Assembly: GCA_004558035.1 (NCBI GenBank)
Contig: SFEJ01000001.1
Location: forward strand, 62,001-126,000
From: Opitutia bacterium
GTDB taxonomy: Bacteria; Verrucomicrobiota; Verrucomicrobiae; Opitutales; UBA953
Length of the DNA: 64,000 bases
Direction of reading: 5' to 3'
Shown here: in pieces, positions 34,698-43,541 of the stretch
Numbering within the stretch: position 1 is the first letter of the stretch
How the letters are laid out: the number at the start of each line of letters is the position of its first letter
Program-made: the position numbers and the translations under genes
The notes under the pieces: model-generated
Database searches by the model: none
What the model was told of the DNA's origin: nothing
Seen by the model: the letters and a program-made list of their open reading frames with translations, nothing else

Positions 34698-36156
34698 GGA
34701 GTCGCTGAAGGCGAAGGTGCGCGCGCTCCCGCGCAAGCCCGGCGTCTATCTGATGAAGGACCGCCTCGGCACGATCATCTACGTCGGCAAGGCGAAGAAC
34801 CTCAAGAACCGCGTCTCCACGTATTTTCAGCCGGGGCGGCGGCCGCTGCTCGGGCCGAAGATCAGAATGCTCGTCGAGCTGATCGCCGACTTCGAGTTTC
34901 ACGTCGTGCGCTCGGAGACGGAGGCGCTTCTGCTCGAAGGTCGCCTCATCAAGGAGCTCAAGCCGAAATACAACACGCTTTTCACCGACGACAAGCAGTT
35001 CATCCAGATCCGCGTCGATCTCGGCGCGGCGCTGCCCGTGTTCCGCCTCGTGCGCGTGCGCGCCACCGACAAGGCGCGCTATTTCGGGCCGTTCCCGCAC
35101 ACGACGGGCGTGCGCCGCACGCTCGCGCAGCTGCGCAAGAAATTCGGCGTGCTGCTCGGCGACGCGCACCCGCGCCGGCTCGACGACGGCCGCTGGCGGC
35201 TCTACGACGACGCGCGCGCCGAGATCTACGGGCACGCGAACGAGGTGAGCGAAGCCGAATACCGTTCCCGCGTGGACGCCGCGTGCGATTTTCTCGAAGG
35301 GCGCGACCGCGAGGAGGTCGAACGCCTCCGCGCCGAGATGGCGCAGGCCGCGGAAACGCGCGACTACGAGCGCGCCGCCGCGCTCCGCGACCGCATCGCC
35401 GCGATCGAGACGACGCTCGAGAAATCCCGCCGCTTCGCCCGCGGGAATCCGCTCCCCGACCCGACCGCGCCCGAAGAGGCCGTGCGCCTGCTCGGCGAAA
35501 TGCTCGGCATGGAAAAACTCCCGCGCACGATGGAGTGCTTCGACATCTCGCACATTTCGGGAACGTTCGTCGTCTCCTCCTGCGTGCATTTCCGCGACGG
35601 GCTGCCGGACAAAAACGAATACCGCCGCTTTCGCATCAAGGGCTACGTCGGCAACGACGACTTCCGCTCCATGCACGAAACGATTTTCCGCCGCTACTCG
35701 CGCCTGCACCGCGAAGGCCGCGCGATGCCCGACCTCGTCGTCATCGACGGCGGGCTCGGCCAGGTGCACGCCGCGCTCGAGGCGTTCGGCGAAATCGGAA
35801 TCGCCCCGCCCATGATGATCGGCATGGCGAAGCGCGAGGAATACGTGATCTTCCACGACGGGCGCGCGCCGCTCAAAATGCCCGACGACTCGCCCGCGCT
35901 GCGCCTGCTGCAGCGCCTGCGCGACGAGGCGCACCGCTTCGCGAACACCTACAACGCCGACCTGCGTTCCCGCAAAATCCGCGAATCCGTGCTCGACGAA
36001 ATGCCCGGGCTGGGCGAACGCCGCAAGGCGGCTCTGCTCGCGCGCTTCCGCACGATCCCGCGCCTCAAGGCGGCGACGCTCGACGAGCTCCTCTCCGTCG
36101 AAGGCGTCGGCGAAAAATTCGCGCTCGACCTCCTCGACTTCCTGAAGACCGTCTGA
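34681..36156 (+). CDS. uvrC: UvrABC system protein C, lacking the Fe-S cysteines
   Basis: Dual-incision nuclease of nucleotide excision repair. 491 residues, shorter than E. coli (610). GIY-YIG domain at residues 13-95 (KPGVYLMKD, IIYVGKAKNLKNR); UVR motif for UvrB near 215-250 (EMAQAAETRDYERAAALRD); RNase H-like domain with FDISH and VIDGGLGQ; C-terminal HhH (GLGERRKAALL, SVEGVGEKFA). The segment joining the first two domains, which in E. coli holds four [4Fe-4S] cysteines, has none of them. Start overlaps the preceding gene. Confidence 0.95.
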   Translation: MFGKNEESLKAKVRALPRKPGVYLMKDRLGTIIYVGKAKNLKNRVSTYFQPGRRPLLGPKIRMLVELIADFEFHVVRSETEALLLEGRLIKELKPKYNTLFTDDKQFIQIRVDLGAALPVFRLVRVRATDKARYFGPFPHTTGVRRTLAQLRKKFGVLLGDAHPRRLDDGRWRLYDDARAEIYGHANEVSEAEYRSRVDAACDFLEGRDREEVERLRAEMAQAAETRDYERAAALRDRIAAIETTLEKSRRFARGNPLPDPTAPEEAVRLLGEMLGMEKLPRTMECFDISHISGTFVVSSCVHFRDGLPDKNEYRRFRIKGYVGNDDFRSMHETIFRRYSRLHREGRAMPDLVVIDGGLGQVHAALEAFGEIGIAPPMMIGMAKREEYVIFHDGRAPLKMPDDSPALRLLQRLRDEAHRFANTYNADLRSRKIRESVLDEMPGLGERRKAALLARFRTIPRLKAATLDELLSVEGVGEKFALDLLDFLKTV

Positions 36157-36192
36157 CGCCGCGCGCGCGGGAACGCTCCGCGGCGGGAGCGC

Positions 36193-37626
36193 TCAGGCGA
36201 GCTTTCTGCGCCAGGCGGCGAGCTGCTTCTTCACCTGCTTCGGGCCGGGCATGCCGACGCGTTCCCGCGACGCCATCGCCGTCTTCAGGTCGAAGACCTT
36301 GACCCAGTCCGGCTTTAGCGCGGGGTGGATCGTCTTCACCGCGTCGAACGGCAGCGCGTTCAGCGGCGTTCCCGTCTTTTCCGCGAGCGCGACGAGGTGC
36401 CCGACGACGTGGTGCGCCTCGCGGAACGGCACGCCCGCGCGCACGAGGTAGTCCGCCACGTCCGTCGCGAGTAGCAGCGGGTCGGCGACGGCGGCGGCGC
36501 AGCGGTCCGTGCGCATGGACGCGCCCGCGAGCGTTTCGCGCAGCACGTCGAGCGCGATCATCACCGTGTCGAACGAGTCGAACACGGGCGGCTTGTCTTC
36601 CTGCAGGTCGCGGTTGTAGGTGAGCGGCAGTCCCTTGACCATCGTGACGAGCGCGGCGAGATTGCCATGCAGCCGCGCGGATTTGCCGCGGAGCAGTTCG
36701 AGCGAGTCCGGATTCTTTTTCTGCGGCATGAGCGACGAGCCCGTCGTGAACGCGTCGGGCAGCGCGACGAAGCCGAACTCCGCCGTGTTCCACAGGATCA
36801 GGTCTTCGGCGATGCGCGAAAAATGCACGCCGCAGAGCGCGCACGCCGCCGCGAATTCGATGAACGTGTCGCGGTCGGAGACGGCGTCCATGCTGTTGCG
36901 CGTGACGCGCGCGTTCCCGCGGTCGTCCACGAAATCCATTTCGCGCGCGGAAAATTCGCGGTCGATTGGCAGCGTCGTTCCCGCGATCGCGCCCGAGCCG
37001 AGCGGCGACCAGTTCGCGTGGTCGAACACCGCCGCGAAGCGCTCGCGGTCGCGCGAGAACATTTCGACGTAGGCGAGCGCGTGGTGCGCGACGGACACGG
37101 GCTGCGCGCGCTGCAGGTGCGTGAATCCGGGAACGTAGACGGTCTGATTCTTCTCGGCGAAGTCGAGCAGCGCGTTCATCAGCGCGCCGAGCTTTTCGAA
37201 GATCTTCGCGCACGCGTCCTTGAAGAACAGGCGCATGTCGGTCGCGACCTGGTCGTTGCGGGAGCGCGCGGTGTGCAGCTTCGCGGCGGCGGGAACGCGC
37301 TTCGTGAGCGCCTGCTCGATGTTCATGTGCACGTCCTCGAGCGCGATGTTCCACTCGAATCGCCCCGCCTCGATTTCGGAGAGAATCGCGTCGAGCCCGC
37401 GCACGATGTCCGCGCATTCCTTTTTCGAAATGATGCCGACGTGCGCGAGCATCTTCGCCTGCGCCTTGCTCCCGGCGACGTCGAACGGCGCGAGCCGCGC
37501 GTCGAACGAGACGCTTTCGCCGAAGCGGAGCATCAGCTCCGCGGGTCCCTGGGAAAATCTGCCGCCCCAGGTCGCCTGTTCCTTGCGCGCGGGCGCGGTT
37601 TTCGTCGTCGAAGATTTTTTAGCCAT
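36193..37626 (-). CDS. argH: Argininosuccinate lyase
   Basis: Cleaves argininosuccinate to arginine and fumarate. 477 residues. Family signature GSSLMPQKKNPDSLELLRG near residue 290 contains the catalytic Ser loop; also TWGGRFSQGP, SRNDQVATDMRL, and GFTHLQRAQPVS with the active-site His. A Lys/Thr/Ser-rich N-terminus of about 15 residues precedes the core. Stands alone, divergent from metG; no arginine operon here. Confidence 0.96.
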   Translation of the reverse strand: MAKKSSTTKTAPARKEQATWGGRFSQGPAELMLRFGESVSFDARLAPFDVAGSKAQAKMLAHVGIISKKECADIVRGLDAILSEIEAGRFEWNIALEDVHMNIEQALTKRVPAAAKLHTARSRNDQVATDMRLFFKDACAKIFEKLGALMNALLDFAEKNQTVYVPGFTHLQRAQPVSVAHHALAYVEMFSRDRERFAAVFDHANWSPLGSGAIAGTTLPIDREFSAREMDFVDDRGNARVTRNSMDAVSDRDTFIEFAAACALCGVHFSRIAEDLILWNTAEFGFVALPDAFTTGSSLMPQKKNPDSLELLRGKSARLHGNLAALVTMVKGLPLTYNRDLQEDKPPVFDSFDTVMIALDVLRETLAGASMRTDRCAAAVADPLLLATDVADYLVRAGVPFREAHHVVGHLVALAEKTGTPLNALPFDAVKTIHPALKPDWVKVFDLKTAMASRERVGMPGPKQVKKQLAAWRRKLA

Positions 37627-37803
37627 GCGCAGAATCTAATGCCTCGGGATTGCGGCTTAAAGCCAAAACGCGCGGCGAGCGCGCTTCGCTCTCCGCGGGA
37701 ACGCGCGGACGGCGCGGGCAAAATTTTCTCGCGGGAACGCGGGCGGCGGCGTATCGTCTTGCGAAATTCTTTCGTAAAATTTTTCGTCATCGAAGCAATC
37801 ACC

Positions 37804-39366
37804 ATGAGCAAGCCTTTTTATCTGACAACCGCGATCGACTACGCCAACGGCGCTCCGCACCTCGGACACGCCTACGAGAAAGTGCTTTCCGACGTCATCG
37901 TCCGCTTCCGCCGCATGAACGGCGAGGACGCGCATTTTCTGACGGGACTCGACGAGCACGGGCAGAAGGTCCAACAGAACGCGCAGAAGCTCGGCATCAC
38001 GCCGCAGGAATGCTGCGACCGCGTCGCCGTGCTCTTCCAGGATCTCTGCCGCGAGCTCGCGATCTCCAACGACGACTACATCCGCACGACGCAGCCGCGC
38101 CACGTCAAGGTCGTGCAGGAGCTCCTGCAGAAACTCTACGACGCCGGCGAAATCTACAAGGCGGACTACAAGGGCTTCTACAGCATCCGCCAGGAGCAGT
38201 TCGTGCTCGAAAAGGACAGGCTGCCCGACGGCTCGTGGCCGGAGCTCTTCGGCGAAGTCATCGAAATCACCGAATCCAACTACTTCTTCCGCCTCGCGAA
38301 GCATCAGGACTGGCTCCGTAAATATCTCGAAGAAAATCCGGACTTCATCTTCCCCGCGTTCCGACAGAAAAACGTCGTCGAATTCCTCAAGGAGCCGATT
38401 TCGGACCTCTGCATTTCGCGCCCGAAGGAGCGCCTCGCCTGGGGCATCGAGCTGCCGTTCGACAAGGATTTCGTCACCTACGTGTGGTTCGACGCGCTGA
38501 CGAACTACTATTCCGCCTCGCTCGAAAAAGGCTGCTGGCCGGCGGACATCCACGTCATCGGCAAGGACATTCTCGTCCCGCCGCACGCCGTCTATTGGCC
38601 GATCATGCTGCACGCGCTCGGGATTGAGCTGCCGAAAAAGATCGTCGCCCACGGCTGGTGGCTTTCCGCGGGCCGCAAGGTTTCCAAGACGAAGACCGCC
38701 GCGGACGCCGACGCGCCGCAGGAAAAATCCGCGATCGAGCTGATGCGCGAACTCGGCGCCGACGCGTTCCGCTATTTCGTCATCCGCGAAATGAACGTCG
38801 GCCAGGACAGCGAATACTCCGAAGCGCTCTACATGTCGCGCTACAAGAGCGACCTCGCCAACGACCTCGGCAACATGGTCAACCGCGTGCTCAACATGAC
38901 GGGCAACTACTGCGGTCGCGTCCTTCCCGCGGCGAGCGTGGACGAGCCGCTCGAAAAGAATCTCCGCGAACTCTGGGAAACGACCGCGCGCCAGTATCAC
39001 GCGCTTGCGGCGGACTTCCAGTTCCACACCGCGCTCGACGTGCTCTGGAATTTCGTGCGCGAGCTGAACCGCTACGCGAACGAGCGCGCGCCGTGGAAGC
39101 TGGCGAAATCCGCCGATCCCGCCGACCGCGCGAAGATGGAGACGTCGCTCGCGACCATGGCGGAAGGCCTGCGCCTCGTCGCCGTCGCCGTGACGCCCGT
39201 CATGCCCGGCATCGCCGCGAAGATTCAGACGCTCTTCGGCGCCGCGCCCGCGGAAAAATTCGACGGCGCGCAGACGTGGAGCGACGTTCTCGTCGGCAGG
39301 ACCTGCGGCGAAAAGGCGATTCTCTTCCCGCGTCCCGACGACGGCAAAGCGCCGAAAAAGGCGTGA
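37804..39366 (+). CDS. metG: Methionyl-tRNA synthetase
   Basis: Charges tRNA-Met. 520 residues, compact form without the C-terminal dimerisation domain. HLGH (HIGH motif) near residue 19 in GAPHLGHAYEK; the KMSKS loop reads KVSKTKT near residues 294-300, a tolerated variant. The alpha-helical anticodon domain includes NRYANERAPWKLAK. The zinc-knuckle cysteines are absent, consistent with the type that starts FYLTTAIDYANG. The ATG at 37804 is 177 bases downstream of the divergent argH start. Confidence 0.96.
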   Translation: MSKPFYLTTAIDYANGAPHLGHAYEKVLSDVIVRFRRMNGEDAHFLTGLDEHGQKVQQNAQKLGITPQECCDRVAVLFQDLCRELAISNDDYIRTTQPRHVKVVQELLQKLYDAGEIYKADYKGFYSIRQEQFVLEKDRLPDGSWPELFGEVIEITESNYFFRLAKHQDWLRKYLEENPDFIFPAFRQKNVVEFLKEPISDLCISRPKERLAWGIELPFDKDFVTYVWFDALTNYYSASLEKGCWPADIHVIGKDILVPPHAVYWPIMLHALGIELPKKIVAHGWWLSAGRKVSKTKTAADADAPQEKSAIELMRELGADAFRYFVIREMNVGQDSEYSEALYMSRYKSDLANDLGNMVNRVLNMTGNYCGRVLPAASVDEPLEKNLRELWETTARQYHALAADFQFHTALDVLWNFVRELNRYANERAPWKLAKSADPADRAKMETSLATMAEGLRLVAVAVTPVMPGIAAKIQTLFGAAPAEKFDGAQTWSDVLVGRTCGEKAILFPRPDDGKAPKKA

Positions 39367-39621
39367 ACCGCGGGAACGCGGGGCACGGAAAATCACCCCG
39401 CGGATTTCGCGGATTTGGAAGGTGAGCGGTTCGCTTGTCCGGCGCCTGGTGGCGAAGACGTCCGCGTCTTCGTCGCGGGGCGCGGGAACGCCGCGCGGGG
39501 AAAACGAGCCCTCGGGAAATCGCCCGTCGCGGGAACGAAGGCGGGAACGCCTTCTCCCCCAAATTCGAAATGATGATAATAAGGTCAAAGAAAAAATGTT
39601 TTCCGGGCGAAAATTCGCTTC
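39367..39621. other. Non-coding stretch with dispersed-repeat remnant
   Basis: No gene is supported in these 255 bases. The part 39515-39566 (GTCGCGGGAACGAAGGCGGGAACGCCTTC and following) resembles 43350-43401 at the other side of the island. A CGAAGACG-TCCG-CGTCTTCG hairpin lies near 39450-39475. Confidence 0.5.
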
Positions 39622-40365
39622 TTGACGATTTACATACGGGGGGGGGGCATTACTAACGCCTCGGAAGATTATTCTTTCATGTGGGATTTTTCTGCGTCGG
39701 GGGCTCAGTTGGGCGGTTCTTCGACGGGCGGCTCGTTCTCGACGACGACGGAAACTATCGCGGGCGTGGAAAAAACAGTTCTTACTTCGGGAACGTTCTA
39801 CGAAGTTGGAACTTCGATTCTCTACGATGCCATTAAAGCTGCATACGACGGAAAGGGAATTCTTACGTTTAACGCGTTGCTGAATTGGAGCGGAACGGAC
39901 TCTGTCGATTCGATTCTTCACATCGGAAAGAAAGAAACGGGAGTTACGCTCGGGGTCACGCAGAGCGGCACGTTAACGTTTGCTCGCGGCAATGGGTATA
40001 ATGCGGATAAGAGTTCTCAGGTGTTGACGGCGGGAACGTGGCAGACAGTTTCGTTTTCTTTGAAAAAAGACGGTGAAACCACGATTTCTCTTGATGGGGT
40101 GTCTGTTGCGGGAACGGTTCTCAATTGGAGCGGAACGGGTGACGGGAAGGGTATGAATTGGGATTCTGTGGAGGCTGAACGCGAAAAATATTCCATAGGA
40201 ATCGGTGCTCCGGGATGGAGCTCCCTTTATCCGTTGACCAACACGAAGGTCGCGGATTTGGGCTTTTCCTATATCGCCATTCCCGAGCCGTCGGTGTTCG
40301 GGCTGCTGGCGGGCTTGGGCGCGCTGGCGTTGGCGGGAACGCGTCGCCGCCGGAGAAAAGCTTAA
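39622..40365 (+). CDS. PEP-CTERM sorting domain protein, 5' end probably lost
   Basis: Surface protein with a LamG/concanavalin-like beta-sandwich and a C-terminal PEP-CTERM-type anchor: IPEPSVFGLLAGLGALALAG then five Arg and KA. Such proteins need a signal peptide, but the frame begins at a TTG (39622) with none, and no other frame upstream offers one. A G10 run (39638-39647) sits eight codons in, so the 5' part may be lost, frameshifted at the run, or misassembled. GC is clearly lower than around it. The stop codon lies inside a heptamer array shared with the IdeS-like gene. Confidence 0.55.
   Translation: MTIYIRGGGITNASEDYSFMWDFSASGAQLGGSSTGGSFSTTTETIAGVEKTVLTSGTFYEVGTSILYDAIKAAYDGKGILTFNALLNWSGTDSVDSILHIGKKETGVTLGVTQSGTLTFARGNGYNADKSSQVLTAGTWQTVSFSLKKDGETTISLDGVSVAGTVLNWSGTGDGKGMNWDSVEAEREKYSIGIGAPGWSSLYPLTNTKVADLGFSYIAIPEPSVFGLLAGLGALALAGTRRRRRKA
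39638..39647 (+). repeat. Poly-G tract (G10) in the PEP-CTERM gene
   Basis: Ten consecutive G near the 5' end of the 39622 frame. A gain or loss of one base would shift the frame, so it could be a phase-variation tract; an assembly artefact is the main alternative. Confidence 0.9.
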
Positions 40366-40388
40366 AGTTTAAGGCTTAAAGCTTAAAG
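40360..40388 (+). repeat. Heptamer array, left copy
   Basis: GCTTAAAG-TTTAAGG-CTTAAAG-CTTAAAG: a period-seven array. Inverted copy at 43513-43541 with a single mismatch in 29 bases. Both copies include the stop codon of a PEP-CTERM gene. Related heptamers end the IVP cassette at 27750-27778. Confidence 0.85.
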
Positions 40389-40442
40389 AGGCGGAAATAC
40401 CGCGTCTCTAAGCGTTCGTCACTTTTTCATAGTGTGTGTTGG

Positions 40443-40478
40443 CGTCCCCGCGGAGCGATCCGCGGGGGCGTTTTTTTT
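40443..40478 (+). terminator. Terminator of the PEP-CTERM gene at 39622
   Basis: CGTCCCCGCGGA (40443-40454) and TCCGCGGGGGCG (40459-40470), 12 pairs with one G-U, tetraloop GCGA, then eight T. The remaining bases to 40656 hold no gene I can support. Confidence 0.9.
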
Positions 40479-40656
40479 GTCGCGGGAACGCGGGGAGAAA
40501 ATTCGGAATTCGTTTCGGAGGCGGGCGCTTTTCGCCGCGACGTTTCGGGACGGCGTTCGCTCCGCTTGTTTTCCGTGGAGACTTCCGTGCTTTTCCGTGG
40601 TCAAAAATCCGCGTTCGGGAGGCTCGGCTCCGGCGGCGGGAACGCGTCCAAAAGCT

Positions 40657-40685
40657 TTGACGGCGGGAGGGGGTTTCGGTAGATT
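40657..40685 (+). promoter_or_regulatory. Promoter of the GH2 gene (possibly leaderless)
   Basis: TTGACG (40657-40662), 17-base spacer, TAGATT (40680-40685). The expected start point near 40692 falls directly on the ATG at 40693, so the transcript would have almost no leader. Confidence 0.45.
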
Positions 40686-40692
40686 TTGGGAC

Positions 40693-42198
40693 ATGAAATC
40701 GTTCAAGCCCCTTTCCTTTTCGCTGATCGCGTCCTGTGTGTTCGCGGGAACGCTCGCGGCGGCGCCCGTGAAGTATTCGCAGCGCGAGACGTTCGACTTC
40801 GGCTGGAAGTTCGCCAAGTTCGGCGGGCACGCCGACTGCCTCGCGCCGAACGATCCCGGCGCGGAGGCCGCCAAGCCCGGTTATGCCGACGGCAAGTGGC
40901 GCAAGCTCGACTTGCCGCACGACTGGGGCGTGGAGAGCCGCTTCTTGCCGCAGCTGCCGAACCAGACCGCCTCGCTCCCGTGGAACGCCGTCGGCTGGTA
41001 CCGCAAGGACTTCAGCGTTCCCGCGGCGTCGAAGGGCAACCGCTTTTATCTCGATTTCGACGGCGTGATGATGACGCCGCAGGTGTACGTGAACGGCAAG
41101 CTCGCGGGCGAGTGGAAATACGGCTACAACTCGTTCCGCGTGGACATCACGGACTTTCTGAAATTCGGCGGCACGAACGTCGTCGCCGTGCGTGCGGAAA
41201 ATCTGCCGAACTCCACGCGCTGGTATCCGGGCGCGGGCATTTACCGCCACACGTGGATCACGGAATCGAATCCCGTGCACATCGAGAATTGGGGCGTCTT
41301 CGTGACGACGCCGAAGATCGACGGCCTGCCGAAGATCAACGACAAGAAGCCGCCGAAGGAGCTCAAGGCGAGCAGCGCGAAGATCGCGACCGAGACGACC
41401 GTCGTCAACAAATCCTCGGCGCCGGCGAAGGTCGAAGTGCTGCAGGAGATTTATCCGCTCGGGGGCGCGAAGGCGCCGCTCGCGTCGCGCCAGTCTCCGG
41501 CGAAGACCGTTCCCGCGGGCGCGTCCGCGACGATCGACGTGGAGGCGACGCTCCCGTCGCCGAAGCTCTGGGACGTGGTTGCGCCGTCGCTCTACGTGCT
41601 GCGCACGACGATTCTGCTCGACGGGCAGATGACCGACCGCAAGGACACCGTCTTCGGCGTGCGCAAGGCGGAATGGAAGACCGACGGCTTTTTTCTGAAC
41701 GGTCGCCGCGTGCAAATCAGGGGCGTGTGCCAGCACCACGACCTCGGGCCGCTCGGCGGCGCTGTGCACAAGCGCGCGATCGAGCGCCAGATCGAGGTGC
41801 TGAAGAGCTTCGGCACGAACTCCATCCGCACCTCGCACAACCCGCCCGCGCCCGAGCTGCTCGAGCTCTGCGACCGCATGGGCATTCTCGTGGACGCGGA
41901 GCTTTTCGACTGCTGGAAATACACCAAGGAAGGCAAGGCGAACGGCTACAATCTCTTTTGGAACGACTGGCGGGAACGCGACGTGCGCAATTTCGTGCTG
42001 CGCGACCGCAACCACCCGTGCGTGATCGCGTGGTCCGCCGGCAACGAAATCGAAGAGCAGGGCAAGCCCGACGGTCCCGCGATCGCGCGCGAGCTCGTGA
42101 AGCTCTTCAAGAAATACGACGTGACGCGCCCCGTCACCGTCGGCTGCAACGACCTCAGCGCGTCGTGGAACGGCTTCGGCAAGGAGTTCGACGTGTAA
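40693..42198 (+). pseudogene. GH2 glycoside hydrolase, 5' part of a broken gene
   Basis: Secreted beta-galactosidase-type enzyme (GH2). Signal peptide (MKSFKPLSFSLIASCVFAG, cut near residue 23), sugar-binding jelly roll (LPHDWGVESRF, NRFYLDFDGVMMTPQVYVNG), Ig-like domain, and the start of the TIM barrel with the acid-base Glu in AWSAGNEIEEQG. The frame stops after GKEFDV at 42196-42198; the rest continues in another frame from 42197. The nucleophile segment (a GSE-type motif) expected 30-50 residues further is missing from both parts, so a deletion as well as a frameshift has occurred. A sequencing error alone would not restore the nucleophile. Confidence 0.75.
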
Positions 42199-42250
42199 TT
42201 TCGAGCCGTTCTGGCGGCGCAATTTCTGCGACAACATCGCGACGTGCCAG

Positions 42251-43246
42251 GTGAGCGACTACGGGCTCTACGCGCCCGGTTGGTCGTACGCGCCCGACGT
42301 GGAGTTCGGCGCGCTCGAGGACGAGCCGCGCTGCGCGGGCGAATACGTGTGGACGGGCTTCGACTACCTCGGCGAGCCTACGCCGTGGAACCTCGGCCGC
42401 AAGCCGGAAAACGATTTCCGCGACGCGCCCGCGAAGGATCTCGAAAAGATGAAGGCGGAGATGGAGGCGCTCAAGCGGCAGGGCTCGCCCGCGCGCTCGT
42501 CGTATTTCGGCATCGTCGATCTGTGCGGCTTCTGGAAGGACCGCACGTACATCTACCGCGCGCACTGGATTCCCGACAAGCCGATGGCGCACATCCTGCC
42601 GCACTGGAACTGGAAGGGCCTGCGCGAGGGCAAGACGACGCCCGTCTTCGTGTACACGAACGGCGACAAGGCGGAGCTCTTCCTGAACGGGAAATCGCTC
42701 GGCAAGCGCGAGAAGAAGCCCGGCGCGCCGCTCTCCGGAAAAGACATGAACGGCGATCTGCGGGAACGCTTCCGCCTCACGTGGATGGACGTGAAATACG
42801 CGCCGGGAACGCTCAAGGTCGTCGTTTACAAGAACGGCAAAAAGTGGGCGGAGGACGTTGTCGAGACCACGGACGCGCCCGCGAAGTTCGCCGCCGAGGC
42901 GGACCGCACGGAAATCCTCGGCGACGGGCGCGACCTCTCCTACGTGAAGATCGCGGTCACGGACGCGAAGGGGCGCGTCGTGCCGACGGCGTCGAACAAG
43001 TTCAAGTTTTCGGTGACGGGCCCGGCGGAAATCGTCGGCGTGTGCAACGGCTCGCAGACGGACCACGATTCGATGAAGGGCGCGGAGCTGAAGGCGTTCA
43101 ATGGGCTCGTGCAGGTGATTCTGCGCTCGAAGCGCGATTCCTCGGGCAAGGCGACGCTGAAGATTTCCGGCGAAAAAATCGGCACGCAGACGCTCGACGT
43201 CACCGTGAAGAAACCGACCGCGCGCCAGCTCAAGAACAACACCTGA
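42251..43246 (+). pseudogene. GH2 glycoside hydrolase, 3' part of the broken gene
   Basis: Continues the upstream gene: CQVSDYGLYAPGWSYAPD and GEYVWTGFDYLGEPTPW are the standard end of the GH2 TIM barrel, followed by two beta-sandwich domains (residues about 110-331). The homologous frame is open from 42197 (NFEPFW...), so the GTG at 42251 is only the first usable start. It has no signal peptide of its own and cannot be an active hydrolase alone. Ends before a 289-base gap with repeats. Confidence 0.7.
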
Positions 43247-43512
43247 GCCGCGCGCGGCGGCGGCGGAAAGGAGGGCGAGCGTCCCGCTTGCCCGCCGCGG
43301 GAACGCGCGGACGCCGCGCGACGAAAGTTCGTCCGCAGAAAATCGTCCGCCGTGGGAACGAAGGCGGGAATGTCTTCGCTCCCATGTTCCCGCATGAAAT
43401 GCGGAACAAAATAACCCCATGCGGCGACGCCGCCTAGGGCTGGACCCGCAAAAAGAACACGCGCTTGAAAAGCGCAACTGCCCCGCGGGAACGGTGTATC
43501 GCGGAAGCGATT
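43247..43512. other. Non-coding stretch with dispersed-repeat remnant
   Basis: No gene supported. The part 43350-43401 resembles 39515-39566: GAAAATCGTCCGCCGTGGGA and GGCGGGAATGTCTTCGCTCC correspond to a left copy with about three quarters identity. It lies just inside the right heptamer array. Confidence 0.5.
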
Positions 43513-43541
43513 CTTTAAGCTTTAAGCCTTGAACTTTAAGC
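43513..43541 (-). repeat. Heptamer array, right copy (inverted)
   Basis: Reverse complement GCTTAAAG-TTCAAGG-CTTAAAG-CTTAAAG, 28 of 29 identical to 40360-40388. It overlaps the last codons and stop of the IdeS-like PEP-CTERM gene. The following AACTTTAAGCTTTTTTCC (43532-43549) recurs at 27770-27787. Confidence 0.85.

Noticed and set aside
37804..39366. KVSKT instead of KMSKS in MetRS as an inactivating change
   Set aside because: Variation at these positions occurs in active class I synthetases; the rest of the enzyme is intact.
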